From Chryseobacterium sp. (GTDB lineage: Bacteria > Bacteroidota > Bacteroidia > Flavobacteriales > Weeksellaceae): a stretch of DNA of 59,838 nt. Shown one piece after another: positions 1-7,231 of the stretch. A program made the translations under genes and the position numbers. How positions within the stretch are numbered: the first letter of the stretch is position 1; every line of letters starts with the position of its first letter. The notes under the pieces were generated by a model. That model was not told the origin of the DNA. It did no database searches and saw only the letters and a list, made by a program, of their open reading frames with translations. The stretch is from NCBI GenBank assembly GCA_031277615.1, contig JAITMC010000012.1, positions 1-59,838 of the forward strand, written 5' to 3'.

Positions 1-67
1 GACGGGACTCGAACCCGCGACCTCCGCCGTGACAGGGCGGCATTCTAACCAGCTGAACTACCGGATC
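1..67 (-). tRNA. tRNA-Asp(GTC), 3' end cut off by the window edge
   Basis: Read on the minus strand, the D arm, anticodon arm with GTC in the loop, variable loop and TTCGAGT T-loop are all present. The 5' acceptor strand starts at position 67. Only the first base of the 3' acceptor strand lies inside the window, so the last nucleotides are missing. Confidence 0.95.
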
Positions 68-147
68 ATTTTCTGTTGTTGTAAAGAACGTTGTTTCTTT
101 TTTGTGATTGCAAAATTACACCTTTTTTCATTACCTGCAAATTATTT

Positions 148-181
148 TGCAAAAAAATACCTCCCGGAAACGGAAGGTATT
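148..181 (-). terminator. Rho-independent terminator of thioredoxin gene
   Basis: The arms AATACCT (156-162) and AGGTATT (175-181) pair, with an inner CCG/CGG stem around a GAAA tetraloop. On the minus strand a T-run follows. It lies about 20 bases past the trxA stop codon. Confidence 0.8.
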
Positions 182-201
182 CATTATCAAACTTATTTTT
201 T

Positions 202-519
202 TTATAAGTGAGCGCTTAGTTTTTCAGCGATCACCTCTTTTGGAGCTACACCAACTAATTTATCCACTACTTCTCCGTTCTTAAAAATAAGAACTGTAGG
301 GATATTTCTGATGCCATACTGCATAGAAATTTCCTGGTTGTTGTCTACATCTACTTTTCCTACCACTGCTTTTCCTTCAAAATCTGATGCTACTTCTTCG
401 ATGATTGGTCCCAAAGTTCTGCATGGTCCGCACCATACTGCCCAGAAGTCTACCAATACCGGTTTATCTGATTTTAAAACCGTTTCCTGAAATGAGCTGT
501 CTGTAATTTCTAAAGCCAT
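202..519 (-). CDS. trxA: Thioredoxin
   Basis: This 105-residue protein is a cytoplasmic thiol-disulfide reductase. It has the single-domain thioredoxin fold at the usual family length. The redox motif WCGPC sits at residues 29-33 (C30 and C33), and the cis-proline loop is the IRNIPT stretch near residue 75. It normally takes electrons from thioredoxin reductase and reduces targets such as ribonucleotide reductase and peroxiredoxins. It appears monocistronic: a hairpin terminator follows, and a TAATTTTG promoter-like element lies about 60 bases upstream. No odd features. Confidence 0.97.
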   Translation of the reverse strand: MALEITDSSFQETVLKSDKPVLVDFWAVWCGPCRTLGPIIEEVASDFEGKAVVGKVDVDNNQEISMQYGIRNIPTVLIFKNGEVVDKLVGVAPKEVIAEKLSAHL

Positions 520-575
520 TTTTGTTTCTTTTATTTAAATTAATATTATTTCTTTTTTTATCCTTTCCGGATATT

Positions 576-583
576 CAAAATTA
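576..583 (-). promoter_or_regulatory. Candidate -7 element of trxA promoter
   Basis: The minus strand reads TAATTTTG, an exact fit to the Bacteroidota TAnnTTTG -7 consensus, about 60 bases before the trxA start. No well-spaced -33 TTG is visible, so this is a partial match. Confidence 0.4.
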
Positions 584-602
584 CGCTTTTTAAGCCATAA
601 GA

Positions 603-1778
603 CTATCTATGCTCAACATTTGTTTTTTCTATAGCATAATCTTTTGAGATCTCTTTTAAAGCCTCTGTAAGCGCATCAATTTCGGCTTTGGTCGTCATAT
701 GGCTGAAAGAGATACGAAGCGGCGTACAGCTCTCCATTTCATCCTCAGAAAGCACCATCATCATTACCATCGAAGGCTTGGATGCTCCTGAAGAACATGC
801 GCTTCCCTGGGAAATCGCAATCCCTTTCATATCCAGCTGAAGGCCGATCAATGGGTTTTTGTAAGGCAATAAAGCACTTAAAACCGTATAAAGACTGTTT
901 TCCTTCTCAGCACTTCTACCGTTGAATTTAATTCCCGGAACTGCGGCAGAAAGACTTTCTATCGCATAATCCTTGATCTCCTGCATGTGTCCGGTATATT
1001 CATCCATATGGTTAAGCGAAAGTTCCAGTGCTTTTCCAAGCCCTACAATTCCGCATACATTTTCTGTTCCCGCTCTTAAGCTTCTTTCCTGAGGACCTCC
1101 GGTAATAATCCCCTTCAGTCCTGTTGATTTTCTGATGAATGCGAACCCAACGCCTTTCGGACCATGGAATTTATGGGCACTGCATGAAGCAAAATCTACC
1201 ATTATATCAGAAAAATCCAGGTTCATGTGGGCCATCGTCTGTACCGTATCCGAATGGAACAGCGCATTGTTGGCCTTGCACAGTTCAGCAATCTTTTTGA
1301 TATCAGCAATATTTCCGATCTCATTATTGGCATGCATTAAACTTACCAGCGTTTTCTTATCAGATGCTTTCAGTAATTCTTCCAGCTTATGAAGATCAAT
1401 ATCTCCTTTTTCATTAGGGCGGATGTAGTTGACCTCCACTCCTTTCCGGCTTTTCATATCCAGAATACTCTCCGAAACACATTTATGCTCTAACGGAGAA
1501 CTGATGATCCTTTCCACTCCAAGATGTTCCACACTTGATTTGATGATCATATTGTTCGATTCTGTTCCGCATGAGGTAAAGATGATCTCTGCAGGTGTCA
1601 CATGAAGATAATCGGCGACCTGTCTTCTCACATTTTCAATAAGAATCTTAGCTTCCTGTCCGAAGCTGTGAGTAGAGGAAGGATTTCCGAAATTCATTTT
1701 CATGGTACCTACCATTGCATCGATCACTTCTTCTGAAAGAGGCGTCGTTGCAGCGTTATCCAGGTATATTTTATTCAT
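603..1778 (-). CDS. Cysteine desulfurase (NifS/IscS-type, PLP-dependent)
   Basis: This enzyme removes sulfur from cysteine to give alanine and an enzyme-bound persulfide for Fe-S cluster or thio-modification pathways. The PLP lysine is K203 in SAHKFHGPKG. The loop with the persulfide-carrying cysteine is SACSSGAS (C328). MHANNEIG and the N-terminal YLDNAATT are family signatures. I start it at the ATG at 1778 because the family begins right at MNKIYLDNAATT. An upstream in-frame GTG would add 23 residues lying inside the neighbouring lipoprotein gene. It is the last gene of the operon, two bases after the lipoprotein stop. I did not decide between IscS, SufS and NifS roles. Confidence 0.93.
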   Translation of the reverse strand: MNKIYLDNAATTPLSEEVIDAMVGTMKMNFGNPSSTHSFGQEAKILIENVRRQVADYLHVTPAEIIFTSCGTESNNMIIKSSVEHLGVERIISSPLEHKCVSESILDMKSRKGVEVNYIRPNEKGDIDLHKLEELLKASDKKTLVSLMHANNEIGNIADIKKIAELCKANNALFHSDTVQTMAHMNLDFSDIMVDFASCSAHKFHGPKGVGFAFIRKSTGLKGIITGGPQERSLRAGTENVCGIVGLGKALELSLNHMDEYTGHMQEIKDYAIESLSAAVPGIKFNGRSAEKENSLYTVLSALLPYKNPLIGLQLDMKGIAISQGSACSSGASKPSMVMMMVLSEDEMESCTPLRISFSHMTTKAEIDALTEALKEISKDYAIEKTNVEHR

Positions 1779-1780
1779 TT

Positions 1781-2248
1781 TTATTTTGAGTATTTTAATT
1801 TTACGGAAGTAAACTGATAATCTGAAGGAACTGCGAACATAAACCACGGATTTGAAAGCATCTGGATTTCCATCCCTCCGGATTCTCTGGCCGGAACTTC
1901 CACCGTCAGTACCTGATCTTTTACAGAAATGCTTTTGATCTGAGTGATTTTATGATCTCCCGATCTGAAACTGCCCTGATTATAGAGAACTACCTTTTTA
2001 TCCTTTGGAAACTCAGGGTAATTCACCGACGGTTCTTTCCCCGCTTCTACAATAAGATTAGAATTTCCTTTCATTGCTTTATGGAATTCCTGTTCGTTTG
2101 TAACGATCCTGAATCCCGACTGATCCGTACCGCCCTGCGATTCGGAAACAAGTAATTCTGTATTTTTCTGCATTTCTGAAGATTTTTGAGACGGTGTCCC
2201 TGCACAGCTCATCAGGATTGCAGTACATACAACAAGCAGTCTTTTCAT
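1781..2248 (-). CDS. Lipoprotein with PrcB-like C-terminal domain
   Basis: This is a protein of about 155 residues with a lipoprotein signal (ILMSCAG, lipid cysteine near residue 15). After a polar linker there is a small beta-rich domain. Its pattern of a central strand followed by VEVPARESGGM and a final hydrophobic strand resembles the PrcB C-terminal domain found in protease-complex accessory proteins. The ATG at 2248 is chosen because it places the signal peptide at the N terminus. It sits between the HAD phosphatase and the cysteine desulfurase in one tight run, but its link to either is unclear. The exact function is unknown and the domain call rests on memory of the family pattern. 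Confidence 0.7.
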   Translation of the reverse strand: MKRLLVVCTAILMSCAGTPSQKSSEMQKNTELLVSESQGGTDQSGFRIVTNEQEFHKAMKGNSNLIVEAGKEPSVNYPEFPKDKKVVLYNQGSFRSGDHKITQIKSISVKDQVLTVEVPARESGGMEIQMLSNPWFMFAVPSDYQFTSVKLKYSK

Positions 2249-2271
2249 TTTTACAATTTTATCATCCAAAA

Positions 2272-2859
2272 TTAATGAAAAAATTGGTAATGACCCTCAT
2301 TTGCCCATTTTAGCATCTGACGATCGCCGGAAGTATCCCCGAAAGCGATAATTTTGTCGTATTTAGAATCGTTTATTTCAGCTTTTATTCTAACAAGCTT
2401 CTCATTTCCGTTGCAGTTTTTTCCAATGAAGTTTCCTGTAAAAACGCCGTTTTTAAACTCGGCACGCGTAGATACCAGCTCCATTTTGAGCTCTTCGGCA
2501 AAAGGTTTTACCCAGATATCCAGTGAAGCCGTAACCAATAAACTCTGTGTATTATTTCTATCGATATTTTTAATAAAGTCCAGGGCATTCTCCCTTACAA
2601 TTTTAGGATAATGCTGTTCAAAGAACTGTTTAGACTTCATTTCGATCTTCTCCTGGGTCTGTCCTTTAAGGATAGAACCGATAAAACTTTTCTTTACTTT
2701 TTCAGTTTCCGCGAGTTTCAGTTTCAGCAGAATAAAGAGCGGAACATGTCTTAAAAACTGTATGCGGAATTTCGCAGAATCGTAGAATTTAAGATACATA
2801 AACATCGTATCCTTATACGTAAGGGTTCCGTCAAAATCAAAACAATACAATTTTCTCAT
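2272..2859 (-). CDS. HAD-superfamily phosphatase (HAD-IB, SerB-like)
   Basis: This 195-residue hydrolase has the HAD motif I FDFDGTLT (nucleophile D8, acid D10), a helical cap, a motif II threonine/serine in LLVTASLD, and motif III/IV acids in FGDTSGDRQML. Such enzymes remove phosphate from small molecules. It lies 4 bases after the DprE2-like gene and is co-transcribed with it. In mycobacteria the analogous pathway needs a phosphatase to convert polyprenyl-phospho-5-phosphoribose to polyprenyl-phosphoribose (a PAP2-type enzyme is proposed). I infer that this HAD protein could fill that step; the sequence does not prove the substrate. Confidence 0.85.
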   Translation of the reverse strand: MRKLYCFDFDGTLTYKDTMFMYLKFYDSAKFRIQFLRHVPLFILLKLKLAETEKVKKSFIGSILKGQTQEKIEMKSKQFFEQHYPKIVRENALDFIKNIDRNNTQSLLVTASLDIWVKPFAEELKMELVSTRAEFKNGVFTGNFIGKNCNGNEKLVRIKAEINDSKYDKIIAFGDTSGDRQMLKWANEGHYQFFH

Positions 2860-2863
2860 GTCG

Positions 2864-3589
2864 CTAAAGCTTTAATTTTTTAAATATAAACTCAGGGATA
2901 TTCCTGATAATCATCATGATAATACTCCAAACGGGCAAAACATATGCCACATTCTTCTGTTTTTTGAATGCTTTATAAATACCGGCTGCAGCCTGTTTGG
3001 GAGTCGCAGTCAGCTTAGGGTTTAAAGGCAGACCTTCTGTCATTTTGGTTGCCATAAATCCAGGCTTGATGGTCAGCACATGTACTTTTTTATCAAAAAG
3101 ATAATTTCTAAGGCCGCTCAGATAAGCGGTAAAGGCAGCTTTGGCGCTTCCATAGATAAAATTACTCTGTCTTCCACGGTCTCCGGCCACGGATGAAAGT
3201 CCGATAATGGTTCCTGACCTCCGGCTTTCAAACTGATGCGCAAAATGATTCATTACCGGAACCAGTTTTGCATAATTGATATCAATAATCCGTTCCGTAT
3301 TTTTGTTGTCATAGAGCCCTTCTTCTGTTCCTTCACCCAAATATCCCACAGCGCAAAATAATACATTGGAACGGATATGATCAAATGTGTTGTAATCAAT
3401 ATCTTTCATCAGATCCAGTTCCACTACTTCAGACTGCTGGAGAAATTTCACATCGATATGTCTTGCAAACCTTTCCGTGGTTTCTTTATTTGAAGTGAAA
3501 AGATAGATCTTTTCAAATTTTTCTCCTTCCTGGAGTGCTTTTTCCACAAACGCCTGTGCTACTTCAGACGTACTTCCCAGAACTATCAT
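2864..3589 (-). CDS. SDR oxidoreductase, DprE2-like (polyprenylphospho-2-keto-pentose reductase)
   Basis: This 241-residue short-chain dehydrogenase has a Rossmann start (MIVLGSTSEVAQA), the conserved serine in LSSVAGDRG, and the catalytic pair Y146/K150 in YGSAK. The short GSTSEVA nucleotide loop and the family length fit the DprE2 group, which reduces the 2-keto intermediate made by DprE1 and so inverts ribose to arabinose at C2. It directly abuts the DprE1-like gene with no gap, which strongly supports the pair. A hydrophobic and basic C terminus may hold it at the membrane next to its lipid-linked substrate. The DprE2 role is inferred from context and family. Confidence 0.83.
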   Translation of the reverse strand: MIVLGSTSEVAQAFVEKALQEGEKFEKIYLFTSNKETTERFARHIDVKFLQQSEVVELDLMKDIDYNTFDHIRSNVLFCAVGYLGEGTEEGLYDNKNTERIIDINYAKLVPVMNHFAHQFESRRSGTIIGLSSVAGDRGRQSNFIYGSAKAAFTAYLSGLRNYLFDKKVHVLTIKPGFMATKMTEGLPLNPKLTATPKQAAAGIYKAFKKQKNVAYVLPVWSIIMMIIRNIPEFIFKKLKL

Positions 3590-4909
3590 TTATGAATGGT
3601 TATTTATGATTCTTTTGTGCTGTAAAGACACAAATTTAGGATTTTGAATATTTTTCAGGTAATTCGTCAGAGACGAACGGCTCATACTGTCTTTGGTAAG
3701 GTAAATCCTTCCTCCGAACTCCTGGACAATATCATCCAGCTTTTCTACCAGCTTTTTCAGTTTGGAATTCACTTTAAAATCCAGAGCAAGGGTATATCCC
3801 TCAACAGGAAATGAATTGTAAGCCTGCGGATTATTCTTTCCGAACAGCTTTAATACAGCCAGAAAAGAACCGTTTCCACTGGCAGCAATGGCTTCAAGAA
3901 TTTTTTTCATTCCCTCTTTCCCGGTCTCTTTCGGAATTACCATCTGGTACTGGATAAATCCGGATTTCCCGTAGATCTTGTTCCAGTCGTTAATAGCATC
4001 CAGCGGATAGAAAAAAGTTTCATAATCAATAAAATTCTTTACTTCTTTTTTGGTCTGTTTTTTATAATACAGCCAGTTAAAAATCTTTACGGTGAGTGCA
4101 TTCAGAACAAATCCCGGAAAATAAAAAGGCACTGTGGGCTGTAATTTATCTTTAAGTCTCAAAGGTTTATTCGCCAGATTCTGAGGTAACTCGTGCTGAA
4201 AAGCATGTTCTCCTCTCATCAGGATACTTCTTCCGAGGTTTTTTCCTTTCTGCAGACAATCAATCCATGCTACGGTATACGTCCAGTTTTCACTTTCATC
4301 AAAAAGCCTGAAGATCTCATCCAGGTTTTCTGCTTTGATGCTTTCCTGACGGATATAAGCGGATTCTATATTTTTAAGTTTGAATTTTGCTGTCAGGATA
4401 ATCCCTGTAAGCCCCATTCCTCCAATGGTTGCCCAGAATTTATCTGAGTTTTCCTCCCGGGAGCAGGTCATGATGGTCCCGTTTTCTGTCATGAGCTTAA
4501 ACTCGATGACGTATTCAGAGAAGCAGCCCTCCGCATGATGGTTTTTACCGTGTACATCGGAAGCGATTGCCCCGCCTACAGAAACAAATTTGGTTCCCGG
4601 AGTGACATACAGAAAATATCCCTGCGGAACAGCAATTTCCAGCACCTCTGAAAGCAGAACTCCGGACTCACATTCGATCACCCCGTTAAGGCGGTCGAAA
4701 CTGATGAATTTATTTAATTTTTTGGTCGAAAATATCGTTTCTCCAAGAGAGGCGTCTCCATAACATCTTCCGTTTCCTCTTGCAATCACTTCATTGTGTC
4801 CGAGGACAAATTCCCTGATCTTCCTGAAGCTGTCTTCAGATCTCATTTCTTTTTCTACTACCGGGAAATTGCCCCAGTTGGTAACTTTCTGTGTGAAATT
4901 CGGCTTCAT
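3590..4909 (-). CDS. FAD-dependent oxidase, DprE1-like (polyprenylphosphoryl-ribose 2-oxidase)
   Basis: This is a 439-residue VAO-type flavoprotein. The FAD-binding loop is ARGNGRCYGDAS (about residues 43-54), followed by a long FAD_binding_4 domain and the C-terminal lobe typical of DprE1, with the anchor SFLAVLKLFG and the later FGGRIYLTKDS. DprE1 oxidises C2 of polyprenylphosphoryl ribose. From memory, mycobacterial DprE1 has the drug-reactive cysteine in a WNICVDF segment; the aligned segment here is YTLALDF, giving alanine at 375. It overlaps the upstream UbiA gene by 4 bases and abuts the DprE2-like gene, consistent with a three-enzyme pathway. Confidence 0.88.
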   Translation of the reverse strand: MKPNFTQKVTNWGNFPVVEKEMRSEDSFRKIREFVLGHNEVIARGNGRCYGDASLGETIFSTKKLNKFISFDRLNGVIECESGVLLSEVLEIAVPQGYFLYVTPGTKFVSVGGAIASDVHGKNHHAEGCFSEYVIEFKLMTENGTIMTCSREENSDKFWATIGGMGLTGIILTAKFKLKNIESAYIRQESIKAENLDEIFRLFDESENWTYTVAWIDCLQKGKNLGRSILMRGEHAFQHELPQNLANKPLRLKDKLQPTVPFYFPGFVLNALTVKIFNWLYYKKQTKKEVKNFIDYETFFYPLDAINDWNKIYGKSGFIQYQMVIPKETGKEGMKKILEAIAASGNGSFLAVLKLFGKNNPQAYNSFPVEGYTLALDFKVNSKLKKLVEKLDDIVQEFGGRIYLTKDSMSRSSLTNYLKNIQNPKFVSLQHKRIINNHS

Positions 4910-5793
4910 TTTTTAAAGTAGATTTGAATTAGAAATGCGGCGACCCAAAGCACTAAGGTAATCTGTATATAACGGTCCCTGTAAACAATTTTGGTGGGTG
5001 ATTCTGTTCTGTTGTATACCAAGGTCTGCTGTAAATATCTTAAAAAAGCAAACACTACAAATATCACCGTATAAAAAACTCTTTCATGAAACCGCTCCTG
5101 AACTTCCGGTGAAAGGGTAAACATCAGATAACATACGATAGCCAGAGTAACGGATATGGAAAGGGTAATATCGGCAAACTGTACATTATAACCGTCCAGT
5201 GCCCGTCTTGTTTTTCCTGAAACCTGAGCATTAATGAGCTCTCCTCTTCTTTTTCCGATGGCCAGTACCAGTGCCAGCAGGAAAGTCAGCAGAATTGCCC
5301 ATTCCGAAATTTTGATTCCTGTAATATAGCCGCCAGCCAGTACTCTGAATACAAAGCCCAGGGCAATGATGAAAATATCAATGATGGGAATATGTTTCAG
5401 TTTGAAGGTATAAGCCAGATTCATGACAAAATAAGCTGCAATAATAGCACTGAACTTCCATAAAGGTTCGTGGAAATAAAGCTGCGCGATGCATACCAGA
5501 GCAATATCTGCAATGATAAGTGCCGTCAGAATTCCCAATGCTTTTGATTTTGAAATGGCACCGCTTGCCAGAGGTCTTCTTCTTTTTTCCGGATGTTTCC
5601 GGTCTGCCTCAATATCATTATAATCGTTCAGGATGTATACGACACTTGCTGTGAACGAAAAAATAACGAATGCAAAAATGCTTTTGGTAAGCAGATCAAC
5701 ATTGGTAATGTTTCCTGAAAAGAACAGAGGGACAAAAACAAACAGGTTTTTCACCCATTGCTCCAAACGGAGCAGCTTAAGGTATTTCTTCAT
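4906..5793 (-). CDS. UbiA-family polyprenyl-phosphate phosphoribosyltransferase-like protein
   Basis: This 295-residue integral membrane protein has about eight or nine hydrophobic segments and the UbiA acidic motif ND(x)2D(x)3D at N56-D64, followed by a basic HPEKRRRPLASG loop. A second acidic region lies near IIDIFI. The RRRPLASG signature and the partner genes fit the decaprenyl-phosphate phosphoribosyltransferase branch, which joins PRPP to a polyprenyl phosphate, rather than quinone prenyltransferases. It is the first gene of the minus-strand operon and overlaps the DprE1-like gene by 4 bases. A TATTTTTG element lies just upstream. The product would feed DprE1/DprE2 to make a lipid-linked pentose donor. 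Confidence 0.85.
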   Translation of the reverse strand: MKKYLKLLRLEQWVKNLFVFVPLFFSGNITNVDLLTKSIFAFVIFSFTASVVYILNDYNDIEADRKHPEKRRRPLASGAISKSKALGILTALIIADIALVCIAQLYFHEPLWKFSAIIAAYFVMNLAYTFKLKHIPIIDIFIIALGFVFRVLAGGYITGIKISEWAILLTFLLALVLAIGKRRGELINAQVSGKTRRALDGYNVQFADITLSISVTLAIVCYLMFTLSPEVQERFHERVFYTVIFVVFAFLRYLQQTLVYNRTESPTKIVYRDRYIQITLVLWVAAFLIQIYFKK

Positions 5794-5810
5794 TTATGCT
5801 ATTTCAGATA

Positions 5811-5818
5811 CAAAAATA
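5811..5818 (-). promoter_or_regulatory. Candidate -7 element of the ubiA-dprE operon
   Basis: The minus strand reads TATTTTTG, matching TAnnTTTG, about 20 bases before the first operon gene. The -33 box is not convincing. Confidence 0.4.
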
Positions 5819-5844
5819 ATAAATTCAAAATTCATCGCATAAAA

Positions 5845-5871
5845 ATACAAAAAAAACCGCCGAAGCGGTTT
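5845..5871 (-). terminator. Terminator of the OmpA-type lipoprotein gene
   Basis: AAACCGC (5854-5860) and GCGGTTT (5865-5871) form a perfect stem with a CGAA loop. On the minus strand a run of T residues follows. Confidence 0.85.
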
Positions 5872-5900
5872 CTCACGAAAATATTTATATATTAAATTAA

Positions 5901-6590
5901 TTATTGCCCTTGCTTGGCATCATTAATCATTTTTTCATTGGCAGTAATAGCAAACTCCACTCTTCTGTTCTTAGCTCTTCCTTCTTCTGTATCGTTGGTT
6001 GCTACTGGCATTCCTTCTCCTTCACCTTTGGTAAACATTCTGCTTGATGCAATACCTTTTCCTGATAAGTATGTTCTTACAGCATCAGCTCTTCTCTGAG
6101 AAAGTCCCAGGTTGTAAGAATCTGAACCTTTGCTGTCTGTATGTCCGTAGATATTGATGTTGGTATCCGGGTTATCTGCAAGAACCTTAGCCAGCTTGTC
6201 AAGGTTGGTCTGAGCAATAGAAGTAAGGTTTGAAGAGTCGAATGCAAAGTTTACGATACTTTCGTTCATCGTTACTTTAATACCGTCTCCTACTCTTTCT
6301 ACTTCAGCGCCCGGTAAAGTTTCTTTGATATCTTTAGCCTGCTTATCCATTTTATTACCGATCACGTTACCTGCAACACCACCGATAATACCTCCCAATA
6401 CAGCACCTAAAGCACCGTTTTTACCTTTTCCTACGTTATTCCCAAGGATACCTCCGATTACAGCTCCTGAAGCAGCTCCTACGGCAGTACCTCTCTGTTG
6501 GTGGTTAGAATTCTGAACGGCTTCACAGCTCGTCAATAATAATGCTGATGATAGGAATAATGCTCCTACATATGTTTTAGTAAATTTCAT
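5901..6590 (-). CDS. OmpA-family lipoprotein with glycine zipper
   Basis: This 229-residue outer-membrane protein has a lipobox (LLLTSCEA, lipid cysteine C22). Residues about 33-85 form a glycine-zipper stretch (GAASGAVIGGILG and GAVLGGIIGG). An OmpA_C peptidoglycan-binding domain occupies about 110-215, with the NIYGHTDSKGS and LSQRRADAVRTYL motifs and a terminal NRRVEF. It probably tethers the outer membrane to peptidoglycan. The lipocalin-like lipoprotein gene lies just upstream, 25 bases away, and both may share a transcript that ends in the hairpin beyond this gene. Confidence 0.95.
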   Translation of the reverse strand: MKFTKTYVGALFLSSALLLTSCEAVQNSNHQQRGTAVGAASGAVIGGILGNNVGKGKNGALGAVLGGIIGGVAGNVIGNKMDKQAKDIKETLPGAEVERVGDGIKVTMNESIVNFAFDSSNLTSIAQTNLDKLAKVLADNPDTNINIYGHTDSKGSDSYNLGLSQRRADAVRTYLSGKGIASSRMFTKGEGEGMPVATNDTEEGRAKNRRVEFAITANEKMINDAKQGQ

Positions 6591-6615
6591 TTTTTGATCT
6601 TTTATGTTTCTTAAA

Positions 6616-7107
6616 TTATTTTATCCCGGTTCTCTGGAAGTTGTAGACAACTTTTACGGTATTTCCGTCAAACGGAACATCCTGTACCAATGAGAACTGG
6701 TCTGTAGACTGATTGGTGATCATTAAAGAATATCCTGCAGTATTTTGCTTAGCTTTTGTTCCTGCAGCGATTTTTTTAAACATGAAAGTATCACCGTTCT
6801 TCACTTCGAATTTGATAGGCTGTGTCACTGCCGGACATGCACCACCTCCGTTCAGGGTGTAAGCACCGCTGTAGTTATTAGGGATCAGTCTCCAATGACT
6901 TCCTACGAAACACTGAGCATCTGCTCCTTCATCGAAAGGCTTTATTTTATATCCTTTTTCGTAATCTACACTCACAATCTGCCAGTCACCTTTCAGTTTA
7001 AGGTATTCAGATCTTTGATTCTGAGATGTTTCTGCTTTTTTCACTGAGGAACAAGACACTGCAAAAAGTGATGTTCCCAACATCCCTGCAAGTAGTAACT
7101 TTTTCAT
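6616..7107 (-). CDS. Lipocalin-like lipoprotein
   Basis: This 163-residue protein has a lipoprotein signal (LFAVSCS, C19) and a beta-rich body with LKGDWQIVSVDYEKG, a typical first strand of Bacteroidota lipocalin-like domains. The paired GSHWRLIPNN and VYNFQRT strands fit an eight-stranded barrel. Two further cysteines (in AQCFVG and GGACPA) could form a disulfide. It is paired with the OmpA-type lipoprotein gene downstream, which suggests an envelope role. The ligand is unknown. Confidence 0.8.
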   Translation of the reverse strand: MKKLLLAGMLGTSLFAVSCSSVKKAETSQNQRSEYLKLKGDWQIVSVDYEKGYKIKPFDEGADAQCFVGSHWRLIPNNYSGAYTLNGGGACPAVTQPIKFEVKNGDTFMFKKIAAGTKAKQNTAGYSLMITNQSTDQFSLVQDVPFDGNTVKVVYNFQRTGIK

Positions 7108-7164
7108 TTTGTTGTTTATTATTTTGTTATTATAAAGTTACAAAAAACCGTGCCAAAATTGAAA

Positions 7165-7197
7165 AATAAAAATAAAAAAGTCCGAAAATTTCGGACT
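7165..7197 (-). terminator. Terminator of the subtilase gene
   Basis: AGTCCGA (7179-7185) pairs with TCGGACT (7191-7197) around a short AAATT loop. On the minus strand T-rich sequence follows. Confidence 0.8.
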
Positions 7198-7231
7198 CTT
7201 TACGTTTTACGCTTATATACAGGCAGATATA

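Noticed and set aside
603-1847. Longer cysteine desulfurase starting at a GTG at 1847
   Set aside because: The 23 extra residues overlap the lipoprotein gene and have no counterpart in the family.
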